Part shown: positions 11,142-19,607 of the stretch, piece after piece
Layout of the letters: each line of letters starts with the position of its first letter
Numbering within the stretch: the stretch's first letter is position 1
Origin: an uncultured Gammaproteobacteria bacterium
GTDB taxonomy: Bacteria > Pseudomonadota > Gammaproteobacteria > Pseudomonadales > Pseudohongiellaceae
Length of the DNA stretch: 64,000 nucleotides
Assembly (NCBI GenBank): GCA_913060495.1
Contig: CAJXRP010000001.1
Coordinates: 124,001 to 188,000 of the forward strand
Direction of reading: 5' to 3'
The notes under the pieces: model-generated
What the model was told of the DNA's origin: nothing
The model's input: only the letters and a program-made list of their open reading frames with translations
Database searches by the model: none
Program-made: the position numbers and the translations under genes

Positions 11142-11346
11142 ATTTCTAACTACTGAATTGAGGTGAGTTTTGTTCTTGTTTTGGGTCGCTATGGTTGAGA
11201 ATTCTACACGGTTTGGCGGGGCGGTGGCATAGCTAAATTGCTTTCTTCATGAGGGTAAAAGTCTGCTTCTTTAAAGCAGGTAAAGCTCTAGCCATGTCTG
11301 TTTAATCATGGTTCACTTCGGTCAATGAAGTCGCTAAGATGCATTC

Positions 11347-11847
11347 ATGTCTGATTCAATTACTAGCCCGATTTCTAAACTCGTTGAGCAGCTCGCTTCC
11401 AAACTCCTCGCAAAAAAATTGATTATTTCCACAGCCGAATCCTGCACCGGTGGCTGGATTTCGCAATCGCTTACTGCGCTAGCCGGTAGTTCCACTTGGT
11501 TCGATAGTGGCTTCGTTACCTATTCTAATGAGGCGAAGCAGCGCTTGCTAAATGTACCGCCAACAATATTTAGCAGCGATGGCCCTGGAGCCGTGAGCGA
11601 GGCAACCGTGCTGGCGATGACCGCAGGTGCTATTCAAGGCAGTAGAGCAAATTTAGCGGTTGCCGTCAGTGGTATAGCGGGGCCGGATGGCGGCACGGAG
11701 GAAAAGCCGGTAGGTACGGTTTGGATTGCCTGGCAGTGGGAAAAAAAGAGCCTTGCTCGTTGCTTTCACTTCAGTGGCGACAGAGAGTCGGTCAGACAGG
11801 CAACGGTGCTTGCTGCATTGGAAGGCTGCCTCCTGCTAATCGATTAA
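11347..11847 (+). CDS. pncC: Nicotinamide-nucleotide amidohydrolase (CinA C-terminal domain)
   Basis: Hydrolyses NMN to nicotinic acid mononucleotide, recycling the NMN made by NAD-dependent DNA ligase. The 166 residues are only the CinA C-terminal domain, beginning with the diagnostic TAESCTGGWISQSLTALAGSS and containing VAVSGIAGPDGGTEEKPVGTVW. The N-terminal molybdopterin-like domain of full CinA is absent, which is the normal stand-alone PncC form. Its position between mutS and recA is conserved in Pseudomonas relatives. The ATG at 11347 has only a weak ribosome site. Confidence 0.94.
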   Translation: MSDSITSPISKLVEQLASKLLAKKLIISTAESCTGGWISQSLTALAGSSTWFDSGFVTYSNEAKQRLLNVPPTIFSSDGPGAVSEATVLAMTAGAIQGSRANLAVAVSGIAGPDGGTEEKPVGTVWIAWQWEKKSLARCFHFSGDRESVRQATVLAALEGCLLLID

Positions 11848-11901
11848 TAAAATAATTGATTGATAAGAAAAACTAAAGGAATTCCCATTTTTGCCAATAT
11901 A

Positions 11902-11917
11902 CTGGTTGTATATACAG
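11902..11917. promoter_or_regulatory. LexA box 1 (imperfect)
   Basis: CTGG-TTGTATAT-ACAG matches the SOS-box consensus CTGT-N8-ACAG except for one base in the left half (G for T), with the typical TA-rich core. It lies 38 bases from the second box. Both are upstream of a small ORF and recA, so LexA control of that unit is expected. Confidence 0.8.
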
Positions 11918-11939
11918 TATAAATTTGGTTAAATTTGCA

Positions 11940-11955
11940 CTGTTCGTATATACAG
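11940..11955. promoter_or_regulatory. LexA box 2 (perfect consensus)
   Basis: CTGT-TCGTATAT-ACAG is an exact CTGT-N8-ACAG LexA operator. A possible sigma-70 promoter (TTGGTT at 11925, 16-base spacer, TATATA at 11947) overlaps it, so bound LexA would cover the -10 element. It lies 71 bases upstream of the ORF at 12026 and about 470 bases upstream of recA. Confidence 0.88.
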
Positions 11956-12025
11956 TATTTCGGCAAAAGGCTGAAGGCCAGAGAAAACGGGCGCTAGCTC
12001 AAATTTATTAAAGTAGGTTACGACG

Positions 12026-12250
12026 ATGCATAGTTCAATAGACGGCTCAACTAACGTTTTAACAGGCACTACAACAGCAGGATTATACGATTTATGGCTG
12101 AACTCGATGTTACCCACTGTGGGTCCATCGATGGTCACGGGAGTGACTTCGAGTTCGAGCCACCAGATAGACAGCGAACGTCTAGCGGAGAAGTTGATGC
12201 AACTTTGCATCGATCAGTCGGCTAGGGGACTTGCTGAAGAAAGAGTTTAG
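12026..12250 (+). CDS. Small SOS-controlled ORF of unknown function
   Basis: I do not recognise this 74-residue product. It is the first open frame after the tandem LexA boxes and precedes recA on the same strand. A TAGG sequence stands about 8 bases before the ATG. The protein is Ser/Thr-rich in its first 45 residues, including a run of four serines. It ends in a charged helix-like stretch (SERLAEKLMQLCIDQSARGLAEE). There is no signal peptide or membrane segment. The placement suggests a DNA-damage-induced peptide, perhaps a checkpoint factor; SulA-like sequence was looked for and not seen. It could also be a chance ORF in a long recA leader. Confidence 0.5.
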   Translation: MHSSIDGSTNVLTGTTTAGLYDLWLNSMLPTVGPSMVTGVTSSSSHQIDSERLAEKLMQLCIDQSARGLAEERV

Positions 12251-12305
12251 TAAAAACGAAGAAAGAATCTAGAAAGAACGAAAAAAGAATCAAGAAAGTT
12301 TAGTA

Positions 12306-12349
12306 AGTAGCCGGGGACAGGCTACTATTTAAGACTCAGAAAACTGAGT
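12306..12349 (+). other. Two consecutive hairpins in the recA leader
   Basis: The 176 bases between the small ORF and recA begin with an A/G-rich stretch and then hold two small perfect hairpins. The first is AGTAGCC-7 nt-GGCTACT (12306-12326) and the second ACTCAG-4 nt-CTGAGT (12334-12349). Neither has a following T-run. They may stabilise or modulate the recA transcript; the role is inferred from structure only. Confidence 0.4.
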
Positions 12350-12426
12350 TACTCAGGGGAAACCCGACAACTGCTTTACTCACGGAACCAGGCTTCAGTT
12401 GTGAATTTAAACACAAGGAAATTAGG

Positions 12427-13509
12427 ATGATTGAAGATAACGGCAATAAAGATAAGGCGCTCGCAGCGGCACTGACGCAAATCGAGAGACAATTCGGTAA
12501 GGGTTCCATGATGCGACTCGGTGATACCGATCGCGAACCAATACCTGCCATTTCTACTGGTTCACTGGGCCTAGACGTCGCTCTTGGCATAGGCGGTCTT
12601 CCAAGAGGCCGTGTCGTTGAGATATACGGGCCAGAGTCTTCTGGTAAGACTACATTAACTCTGCAAGTTATCGCCGAAGCACAGAAGGCCGGTGGCAGCT
12701 GTGCATTCATCGACGCGGAGCACGCGCTCGATCCTATCTATGCAGGCAACTTGGGTGTCGATGTCGACAACCTACTGGTGAGCCAGCCGGATACCGGTGA
12801 GCAAGCCTTAGAAATCTGCGACATGATTGTGCGCTCTGGCGCATTGGATGTTGTAGTAATCGACTCCGTAGCAGCGTTGACACCTAAGGCTGAGATTGAA
12901 GGCGACATGGGCGACAGTCACATGGGTCTGCAGGCTCGACTGATGTCTCAGGCACTGCGCAAGATGACAGGCAATATCAAAAACTCGAACACTCTGGTTA
13001 TCTTCATCAACCAGATTCGCATGAAGATCGGTGTCATGTTCGGCTCTCCCGAAACAACCACTGGTGGTAACGCGCTTAAATTCTATTCCTCTGTGCGCTT
13101 GGACATTCGCCGTATCGGTTCGATTAAAGATGGCGACGAGGTTGTCGGCAACGAGACGCGAGTGAAGGTTGTTAAGAACAAGGTAGCGCCTCCTTTCAGG
13201 CAGGCTGAATTTCAGATCATGTACGGCAAGGGAATCTATCACCTCGGTGAGGTTGTCGATCTCGGCGTCAAGCAGGGCTTGGTGGAGAAGTCAGGTGCCT
13301 GGTATGCCTATAAAGGCGAGAAGATTGGTCAAGGTAAGAAGAATGCCGGTCTGTATTTGAAAGAGAATCCTCATATAGCCGAAGAGATCGAATTACAGAT
13401 TCGTGCTCAGTTATTAGGTGGTGATACTGAAGAGGCTGCTAACTCTGAAGAAGCACCAGCCAACGACGATGATGTAGTTGTTTTAGCTGACGCGAAGAAG
13501 AGCAGCTAG
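12427..13509 (+). CDS. recA: Recombinase RecA
   Basis: ATP-dependent strand exchange protein, and co-protease for LexA in the SOS response. The 360 residues include [15 protein letters not shown], Walker [14 protein letters not shown] (about residue 67), the signature [14 protein letters not shown] (about 218) and [17 protein letters not shown]. An acidic C-terminal tail ([21 protein letters not shown]) is typical of RecA autoregulation. A well-placed AGGA box (aaggaaattaggATG) precedes the start. Two upstream LexA boxes indicate SOS induction, and recX follows. Confidence 0.98.
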   Translation: MIEDNGNKDKALAAALTQIERQFGKGSMMRLGDTDREPIPAISTGSLGLDVALGIGGLPRGRVVEIYGPESSGKTTLTLQVIAEAQKAGGSCAFIDAEHALDPIYAGNLGVDVDNLLVSQPDTGEQALEICDMIVRSGALDVVVIDSVAALTPKAEIEGDMGDSHMGLQARLMSQALRKMTGNIKNSNTLVIFINQIRMKIGVMFGSPETTTGGNALKFYSSVRLDIRRIGSIKDGDEVVGNETRVKVVKNKVAPPFRQAEFQIMYGKGIYHLGEVVDLGVKQGLVEKSGAWYAYKGEKIGQGKKNAGLYLKENPHIAEEIELQIRAQLLGGDTEEAANSEEAPANDDDVVVLADAKKSS

Positions 13510-13523
13510 AGCAGCAGACTCTG

Positions 13524-14111
13524 ATGCCTTCGTTATCAATGAGCACTGTCTCTTTTGATAACGAAGGCACGATTGTCAATTTGGGCAAATCGAAAAAATC
13601 AGAACTAGCTGAAAGCTGCAAGATTATAAACGTGTCCGAGACTGCATCTTGTAACGATGTCCCTGTTCTCCGGCGGGCCGCAATGGACTATCTGGCCCGT
13701 CGGGAACATTCTCTGTTCGAACTCCTGCAAAAACTTGGCAAGAAATTCCCCGATACAGACAAAGAATTACTCCTAGAGGTTTTGGAGGTGCTTAAGTCTG
13801 AGAATTTGCAGTCAGACGAGCGCTTCACCGAATCCTATGTCAGATACCGCAAGTCTAGAGGCTTTGCTTATTCGCATATTCGAGCGGACCTATCCGGACG
13901 GCGAGTGAGCGATAGCCTGATCAATAAGCATCTGCTATTGGATGACGAGCAGTGGCAAGTGATGGCGGATCAGTTAGTAATAAAGAAGCTGCGCCATCAG
14001 GCGCCCCCAAGCTATGGGTCGAAACTCCATAGAAAGATCACTAGGTTTCTGCAGGCAAGAGGGTTTGCCTCCGTAGAGATTAAAAAAGCCCTCGAAAAAC
14101 ATCTGCTGTGA
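13524..14111 (+). CDS. recX: Regulatory protein RecX
   Basis: Inhibitor of RecA filament growth. The core VLRRAAMDYLARREHSLFELLQKL, the SDERFTESYVRYRKSRGFAYSHIRADL motif and the C-terminal triple-helix repeat (KITRFLQARGFASVEIKKAL) identify the family. The most upstream ATG is given, but the start is uncertain. A 15-bp hairpin covers 13525-13569, and other RecX proteins begin about 10 residues before the RRAAMDYLARREHS motif. Initiation at GTG 13632 would give 159 residues. It lies immediately downstream of recA, as in most gammaproteobacteria. Confidence 0.9.
   Translation: MPSLSMSTVSFDNEGTIVNLGKSKKSELAESCKIINVSETASCNDVPVLRRAAMDYLARREHSLFELLQKLGKKFPDTDKELLLEVLEVLKSENLQSDERFTESYVRYRKSRGFAYSHIRADLSGRRVSDSLINKHLLLDDEQWQVMADQLVIKKLRHQAPPSYGSKLHRKITRFLQARGFASVEIKKALEKHLL
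13525..13569 (+). terminator. Strong recA-recX intergenic hairpin
   Basis: A perfect 15-bp inverted repeat (TGCCTTCGTTATCAA, 15-nt loop, TTGATAACGAAGGCA) starts 15 bases after the recA stop. It lacks a T-run. In E. coli a hairpin between recA and recX limits read-through so that RecX is made at a small fraction of RecA, and the same role is likely here. It argues against translation starting at the ATGs inside it (13524, 13539). Confidence 0.65.
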
Positions 14112-14200
14112 ACTGCTTATCAACTAATGCCGCTCCATACTGATTAATTCCTCCGTAATAGACTATAATTCGGCATTGGTCATAACGTAGAAACCATCAA

Positions 14201-15130
14201 ATGCAGCTATCTTATGCAGTGAAGCAGTCACGGCTCTATGTCGGCCTATGTGCCGCGGCAATTTCGCTGGTGATCACGCCGCTGCACGCCAACACTTTTT
14301 CACAGTTAGCCATTAATCTGGGTCATGAAACTAATCTTTCCCGTGGGTTAGATAGTCCACATAAGGAAGAATCGAGTTCGTTGGCGGTAGACTATTCCTT
14401 TGGAAAACTCTATGAATTAGGGCTGAAAAATACACTTGTCTTAAGTGCGGCAGCTAATGCCTCCAGATTTAATGAGTTGCGCGGCTTCGATCATGTTGGG
14501 TTTAGTCTGGCAGCGAACTACAATTATAAGTGGGCTCTGGGTGCCTATGCTCCCACACTGGCTTTCAGCACATCCTATGCGCTTGAAGAATATGAGGGTA
14601 GGGCAAGAGACAATGGCCTGCTCACTGTAGATGTTAGCTATCTAAAACGTGTATCTCCTGCCTGGTTCCTCACTCTAGGCGCAGACTATCAAAAAAGCAG
14701 CTCGGACAATCTTCCTAACGACCCCATCATCGATAGTTTTGGCTACGCGCCGGATCGAACTCTTCCCTTCGAGCTGTACGACTATGATTCCAATAGCGTG
14801 TACGGGGATTTAGAGTATGCCTTCGAGAATGGTGTACTCCTTAACGCGGGCTTTAGGCGCGTGAATGGTTTTTCGGTGTCTAGCACAGCGACTCCAACAC
14901 TCGCTCTGTACAAGGTGGCCGAAGCGCTCTACACAGACCCTGCCTTTAAGAAAGGTTGGGTAGCCTATCAGCTGGAGGCGGATACGAACGAATGGTCGCT
15001 GGGTCTAAGTATTCCAAGTGGTCTCGATTCTTCAATCAATTTAACCTATAACGTTTACGACATCTCGGCTATGGGCGGGCACAATTATAGGAATCGAATG
15101 CTCTCTGTTAGCTATGTGCGCAACTTCTAA
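14201..15130 (+). CDS. Outer-membrane beta-barrel protein of unknown ligand
   Basis: The 309 residues have a signal peptide (VGLCAAAISLVITPLHA, cleavage near residue 30). The mature part consists of alternating aromatic/polar strands and ends in Phe (SVSYVRNF), the Omp85 recognition signature of outer-membrane barrels. Strand-like repeats such as LAVDYSFGKLYELGL, FSLAANYNYKWALGAY and LLTVDVSYLKRVSPAWFLTLG fit about 12-14 strands. No specific family is recognised. The stop codon overlaps the next ATG (TAATG), so it is translationally coupled to the cupredoxin-like protein and probably works with it. Confidence 0.7.
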   Translation: MQLSYAVKQSRLYVGLCAAAISLVITPLHANTFSQLAINLGHETNLSRGLDSPHKEESSSLAVDYSFGKLYELGLKNTLVLSAAANASRFNELRGFDHVGFSLAANYNYKWALGAYAPTLAFSTSYALEEYEGRARDNGLLTVDVSYLKRVSPAWFLTLGADYQKSSSDNLPNDPIIDSFGYAPDRTLPFELYDYDSNSVYGDLEYAFENGVLLNAGFRRVNGFSVSSTATPTLALYKVAEALYTDPAFKKGWVAYQLEADTNEWSLGLSIPSGLDSSINLTYNVYDISAMGGHNYRNRMLSVSYVRNF

Positions 15131-15849
15131 TGGTTACATCAAATATGATTTTTACCGGCAGTAGATCTACGAGTCTTCATGAGAAGGGCCGGGCATTGCT
15201 GTTGATTGCAGTTAGCTCTTTTGCTCTATGTGCTCCCTTAGCTTCTGCACAGCAAATAGTCATTCGTTTGCTTGATGACGACGGTACGGCAGTGCGAGAC
15301 GCTGTAGTTGAATTGCTTTCAGATTCAGCAGTGGCACCGACATCGCTAGGCATGCAAGAGGCAGAGATCGATCAGCAGAATAAAGAGTTCGTCCCTACTG
15401 TCACTACGCTAGTGGCAGGCGGCAGCGCAAGCTTTCCTAACAGTGATGATATTCTTCATCATGTTTATTCATTTTCGTCAGCAAAAACATTCGACACGCC
15501 CCTGTATGGGAGCGATGCCAGTAGCGAGTATCGTGAAATGTTCGACGTGCCCGGTGTTGTTGAGATCGGCTGCAATATCCATGACTGGATGCTCGCCTAT
15601 ATCTATGTGGGCGAATCCGGCTTGATGGCGATAAGTGATGAAGCGGGGGAAGCCCAGCTCGCCAATATCCCACCCGGCGAATATCGCTTGAGAGTTTGGC
15701 ATTCTCGATTAGATGCCCCGAAAAATAGCATAGAGCAAGACATCGTTATCGCAGCTGGTGGTAGCGAAGCAGTAGAATTAACTCTGGAGCTTGCCCGAGA
15801 TCGAAGAGTGCGTCGTGCGCCTTCTGCGAATCGAAAGCGCTATCGCTAG
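15130..15849 (+). CDS. Periplasmic cupredoxin-like protein (methylamine utilization protein family)
   Basis: A signal peptide (LLLIAVSSFALCAPLASA) is followed by a domain resembling plastocyanin-type cupredoxins. The likely copper ligands are His in DDILHHVYSF (about residue 110) and Cys, His and Met in EIGCNIHDWM (about 147-153), the Cys-x2-His-x2-Met spacing of a type-1 site. After it comes a short carboxypeptidase-regulatory-like beta-sandwich (AQLANIPPGEYRLRVWHSRL) and a basic tail. Such proteins are often annotated as methylamine utilization proteins, but no methylamine dehydrogenase genes are here. Internal ATG 15145 is an alternative start. It may bind copper or transfer electrons and signal to the cyclase downstream. 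Confidence 0.7.
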   Translation: MVTSNMIFTGSRSTSLHEKGRALLLIAVSSFALCAPLASAQQIVIRLLDDDGTAVRDAVVELLSDSAVAPTSLGMQEAEIDQQNKEFVPTVTTLVAGGSASFPNSDDILHHVYSFSSAKTFDTPLYGSDASSEYREMFDVPGVVEIGCNIHDWMLAYIYVGESGLMAISDEAGEAQLANIPPGEYRLRVWHSRLDAPKNSIEQDIVIAAGGSEAVELTLELARDRRVRRAPSANRKRYR

Positions 15850-15945
15850 GGCGGCACATTTTTTTGTAGTGGGTTTGTGCGATTCATTACTGCTTAGTGT
15901 GTTCTAAATAAATACCGTACCCACCTAGAAAAGGAATTTGGACAG

Positions 15946-17889
15946 ATGAGTTTGGCTAGCTCCCTATTTTCTTTTCGTAGTTTTCGCTCTCGGCTGATCG
16001 TATTCCTTCTCGCCTTGCTCATTCCAGTACTAGGCGGAATCTTCTACTACGTCAACACTAACAACACCGAATACACCGAAGAAACCATAAATAGTTATTT
16101 AGAGCTGGGTGCTGACGTATTCGACTACACCAGAGATCAGCAAGCTCTGACTCTTCAGGCTATTACTAACAGCCTGACTTGGGATTTTGGTTTCCGCGCC
16201 GCGTTTGCTGCGAACGACCCCGCTACTCTTTTCGATGCAGCACTCAACGTGATGGATCGCTCCTTTGATAGCGCCGACATGTTGCTCATCACCGATCTCG
16301 ATGGTCGGGTCATTATCGACACCGAAACTCAGGGTATGGATCTGCTGGAAGGTTCTTGGCTGCAGCTATTGAATGCAGCCGACGCAGATGAAGACGGTCA
16401 CGCAGAAATGATCATCACCATCGACGGTCTACCCTTTCAGGTGATTACAGTGCCGCTCTATTTGCCGCGGCAGGTGGCTTGGATCGTTGGGGGTTTCGCT
16501 CTAGACCAAGAATTTGTTGAGCAGGTTAAAGAAACAACACTGTCTGAAGTGAGCATCGTAAAGCTGGAGCAAATGAGCGGCTCCGAAAACCCAGATCTTG
16601 AAGTTATCGTTTCGACGTTGACGCGCTCCGATCAATCTTTGCTCGCTGAGCAGATGCTATTTGGTGATGCGCAGCTGGCTAGCTTGCAGCGAATCAGAGC
16701 GATGTCGCAGGACTATACCTCATTGCTTCGCCGACTCTACGGACAGGAGGGGGGAGTGCTTCAGGTGTTTGCAGTGATCCAGCGTTCCTACCAAGAGAAT
16801 AGTGAGAACGTCGTTCAGTTCAGGTCTCTGCTTATTCAGTTCTATTTGCTCGTGCTGGTGGTTAGCCTTTTGGCTGTGCTCTTTTTGGCGCGCTCGATTG
16901 CTACACCCTTATCCAGATTGGTCGGGGTGGTAAAGAAGATCGAGGAGGGCGACTACGATAAATCTGTTGCCGTTGAGTCTCGTGATGAGATCGGTGTGCT
17001 CGCCGACTCTGTTAATTCCATGGCGCGAGGTCTTGCGGAGAAGGAAAAGGTCCGCGACCTGTTGGGCAAGGTTGTTTCTCATCAGATCGCGGAGCAGTTG
17101 CTAAACAACCCCATCGAACTTGGCGGCGAAGAACGTGTTGCCACTATTCTGTTTTCCGACATCCGTGGCTTTACTACGTTCTGTGAAGGGCTGCCCCCGA
17201 AGGAAGTGCTAACGGCCTTGAATATAGTGCTCAGCACTATTAGTGACATCGTCGAGTCTCATCAGGGGGTGGTGGACAAATACAACGGCGACGCGGTGAT
17301 GGCTTTGTTTGGAGTGCCCATCAAAGGAGAGCATGACACTGCGAATGCGATGGCGGCTCTCATGGAGATTACCCAGGCATTGGAAGAGATGGATTCTGGA
17401 CTATCAGCTTGTGTGGGCATCACTACCGGCGTCGTAGTGGCCGGTAATCTGGGTTCCAGCAACCGCATGAATTATTCTGTAATTGGCGACACGGTAAATC
17501 TGTCGGCGCGCTTGGAAGGTCTTACGCGGCTGTATAATGTCTCTAACATCGTCAGCGAGGCTAGCCGAGACGAAGCGCCAAATTTTGCCTACCGTGAACT
17601 GGATATTGTCTGCGTGGCGGGCAAGTCGCAGGCGGTTCGCATCTTCGAATTATTGGGAGTCGAGGGTGAGTTAAGCGATTCGATAAAGGCGGAAGTTGCC
17701 GCCTATGCGCAAGCGTTAAACGCGTACCGCTCGCAAAATTGGGAAGCGGCAGAACAGCAGTTTTCTCAACTGCGAATAAAATGCGACAATAGCCAGCTCT
17801 ATCAAGTGTTTCTAGATAGGATAGAAAAATTTAAGGAAAATCCTCCTGCTCCAGATTGGCAGGGTGAATATGTATTTGCTAGCAAGTAA
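15946..17889 (+). CDS. Membrane-bound class III adenylate cyclase with periplasmic sensor and HAMP
   Basis: Makes cAMP from ATP. Order: N-terminal membrane segment (about 12-33), a periplasmic sensor domain of about 250 residues, second membrane segment (about 295-315), HAMP linker (about 316-370) and class III cyclase domain (about 395-550). A C-terminal tail (YRSQNWEAAEQQFSQL) of the kind seen in other CyaC-like enzymes follows. Metal-binding Asp residues are in FSDIRGF and KYNGDAVMALFG. The Lys in VDKYNGD and Asp in VIGDTVNLSARLE fit adenine rather than guanine specificity. A good AAGGAA box precedes the ATG. Placement 96 bases after the cupredoxin gene suggests a sensing unit. Confidence 0.88.
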   Translation: MSLASSLFSFRSFRSRLIVFLLALLIPVLGGIFYYVNTNNTEYTEETINSYLELGADVFDYTRDQQALTLQAITNSLTWDFGFRAAFAANDPATLFDAALNVMDRSFDSADMLLITDLDGRVIIDTETQGMDLLEGSWLQLLNAADADEDGHAEMIITIDGLPFQVITVPLYLPRQVAWIVGGFALDQEFVEQVKETTLSEVSIVKLEQMSGSENPDLEVIVSTLTRSDQSLLAEQMLFGDAQLASLQRIRAMSQDYTSLLRRLYGQEGGVLQVFAVIQRSYQENSENVVQFRSLLIQFYLLVLVVSLLAVLFLARSIATPLSRLVGVVKKIEEGDYDKSVAVESRDEIGVLADSVNSMARGLAEKEKVRDLLGKVVSHQIAEQLLNNPIELGGEERVATILFSDIRGFTTFCEGLPPKEVLTALNIVLSTISDIVESHQGVVDKYNGDAVMALFGVPIKGEHDTANAMAALMEITQALEEMDSGLSACVGITTGVVVAGNLGSSNRMNYSVIGDTVNLSARLEGLTRLYNVSNIVSEASRDEAPNFAYRELDIVCVAGKSQAVRIFELLGVEGELSDSIKAEVAAYAQALNAYRSQNWEAAEQQFSQLRIKCDNSQLYQVFLDRIEKFKENPPAPDWQGEYVFASK

Positions 17890-17953
17890 GTGAAAAATGT
17901 TAGGCAGTGATAGCCTCACTCCTAGTTAAACGCGCACACAATTGGAATCGACA

Positions 17954-19207
17954 ATGAAATTGATTAAACCCTTTCGGGGCCTTCGACCGAGCAGAGAGCT
18001 TGCGGCGAAAGTTGCCTCTCATCCCTATGATGTTCTCAACAGAGAAGAGGCGTTCGAGCTCGCGAAAGATAATCCCCTTAGCTTCCTGCACATCAACAAG
18101 CCGGAAGTGGATATGGATGTATCGGTCGATGTGCACGATCAGTCTGTATATGAAAAGGGCAGGGAAAACCTGGATCGGTTTCAAGAAGAAGGCACGCTAA
18201 AGCAGGACAGCGAAGAACGGCTGTACGTCTACAAGCAAGTCATGGGAGAGCACGAGCAGGTGGGCCTAGTCGCCGCTGCCTCGGTGGATGCCTACGAGAA
18301 CAACCTAATCAAGAAGCATGAGTTCACGCGTCCGGTGAAAGAAGACGACAGGGTCAACCACATGGTTGCTCTAGATGCGCAAGTTGGCCCGGTGTTTCTC
18401 ACCTATAAGGCTCATGCTGAAGTAGATGCTCTGATCGCCAAGGTTATGGCTACGGATGCGGAGTATGACTTTGAGGCCGAAGACGGCACTCGACATGTAT
18501 TCTGGGTTGTGGAAGACGTAACCCTGTCCGCAGATATCGAATCTGCATTTTCCGAGATTAAGCATCTCTATGTCGCTGACGGTCATCATCGTTCTGCTGC
18601 CGCCTCGCGGGTGAAGCATCTGCGTCAAAAGCAAAACCCCGATCATACCGGTAGCGAGGCTTATAACTATTTCCTCGTCGTGCTCTTTCCTGATAATCAA
18701 ATGCAGATTCTTGACTACAACAGAATCGTGAAAGATTTGCAGGGCGCCGATAGCACAACATTCTTGGAGAAGCTGAGCGGTAACTTCGATATTGAGAAAA
18801 CCGATTTGAGTGCAGCCAAGCCAGCTGCCGCTAGAGAGTTTGCGCTCTACCTTGATAAGCAATGGTACAAGTTAAAGAGTAATGACAATCTACTCGCGCA
18901 AATCGATGAGGCGGATCCGGTAAGCAGCTTAGATGTAAGTATCCTGCAGGACCACGTGTTCACGCCGTTACTCGATATCAAAGACCAGCGCACAGATAAG
19001 CGTGTCGACTTCGTTGGTGGAATAAGAGGTTTGGCGGAGCTTGAGAGAAGGGTGGATACAGGAGATTGGGCAGCGGCATTTGCTCTATTCCCAACATCTA
19101 TCGAAAGCTTGATGTCGATCGCCGACGCAGACGAGGTGATGCCACCTAAGTCTACTTGGTTTGAGCCCAAGCTGAAGAGCGGGCTAGTAGTTCACAAGCT
19201 CGATTAG
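17954..19207 (+). CDS. DUF1015 family protein
   Basis: Cytosolic protein of 417 residues with the DUF1015 N-terminus (KLIKPFRGLRPSRELAAKVASHPYDVLNREE), the internal TRPVKEDDRVNHM and the signature LYVADGHHRSAAASRV at about residues 204-220. The DGHHR motif resembles the nucleotide-binding motif of ParB/sulfiredoxin-fold proteins, some of which are serine kinases. A kinase or nucleotide-linked role is therefore possible but is inference. The ATG 17954 is preferred over an in-frame TTG at 17942. No metabolic partner gene is adjacent; it stands alone between the cyclase and hsp20. Confidence 0.85.
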   Translation: MKLIKPFRGLRPSRELAAKVASHPYDVLNREEAFELAKDNPLSFLHINKPEVDMDVSVDVHDQSVYEKGRENLDRFQEEGTLKQDSEERLYVYKQVMGEHEQVGLVAAASVDAYENNLIKKHEFTRPVKEDDRVNHMVALDAQVGPVFLTYKAHAEVDALIAKVMATDAEYDFEAEDGTRHVFWVVEDVTLSADIESAFSEIKHLYVADGHHRSAAASRVKHLRQKQNPDHTGSEAYNYFLVVLFPDNQMQILDYNRIVKDLQGADSTTFLEKLSGNFDIEKTDLSAAKPAAAREFALYLDKQWYKLKSNDNLLAQIDEADPVSSLDVSILQDHVFTPLLDIKDQRTDKRVDFVGGIRGLAELERRVDTGDWAAAFALFPTSIESLMSIADADEVMPPKSTWFEPKLKSGLVVHKLD

Positions 19208-19607
19208 TAGTTCCTCAGGCCTTGGAGGGGCAGCAATTGACCATGCACAGATCAGTATACTGTTGCGGTAAGCGCCCCTTTAAGATCATGCTTCTGAAGT
19301 TGGAGCGCATGCAGACATAATGCATGAAAGCCTCGCTCATTTTTTGTGTGATTTTGTTAAGAAGTTTCATAGTTAGTTTTGCTGCGAATCCATCCTGCTT
19401 TGAATCACTCTAAGTGATCCTCTATTGCTTTATTAAACGCTCAAAGTCCCAAAATGGTTTACACCAAGCTACATAAATCGGCGAATAAGCTTGCCCGCTG
19501 AGAGGGGATTTAAGGTTCGATGAGCTCTGTACCTGCAAAGAAGCGAATCAGGACGTCATGCATGCGCCATAACGCCCTGATTCTATTCGATTAACTAAGG
19601 CTTAAAG
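19208..19607. other. Gene-free region between DUF1015 gene and hsp20
   Basis: The 400 bases lie between the convergent ends of the DUF1015 gene and hsp20. I see no credible coding frame. The only structure I can support is the hairpin at 19545-19583 near the hsp20 end. Confidence 0.6.
19545..19583 (-). terminator. Probable hsp20 terminator hairpin
   Basis: GAATCAGG pairs with CCTGATTC. The stem continues, after a single mismatch, with three more pairs (CGT/ACG). The loop is 15 nt. It begins about 25 bases beyond the hsp20 stop, and the minus strand after it is moderately T-rich (CTTCTTT). Confidence 0.5.

Noticed and set aside
14393-14400. GGCGGTAG, partial ops-like sequence
   Set aside because: It lies inside the outer-membrane barrel gene and lacks the following TG at the required position.
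18371-18862. 163-residue minus-strand frame inside the DUF1015 gene
   Set aside because: It is fully contained in a well-supported gene and has no start signal or family match.
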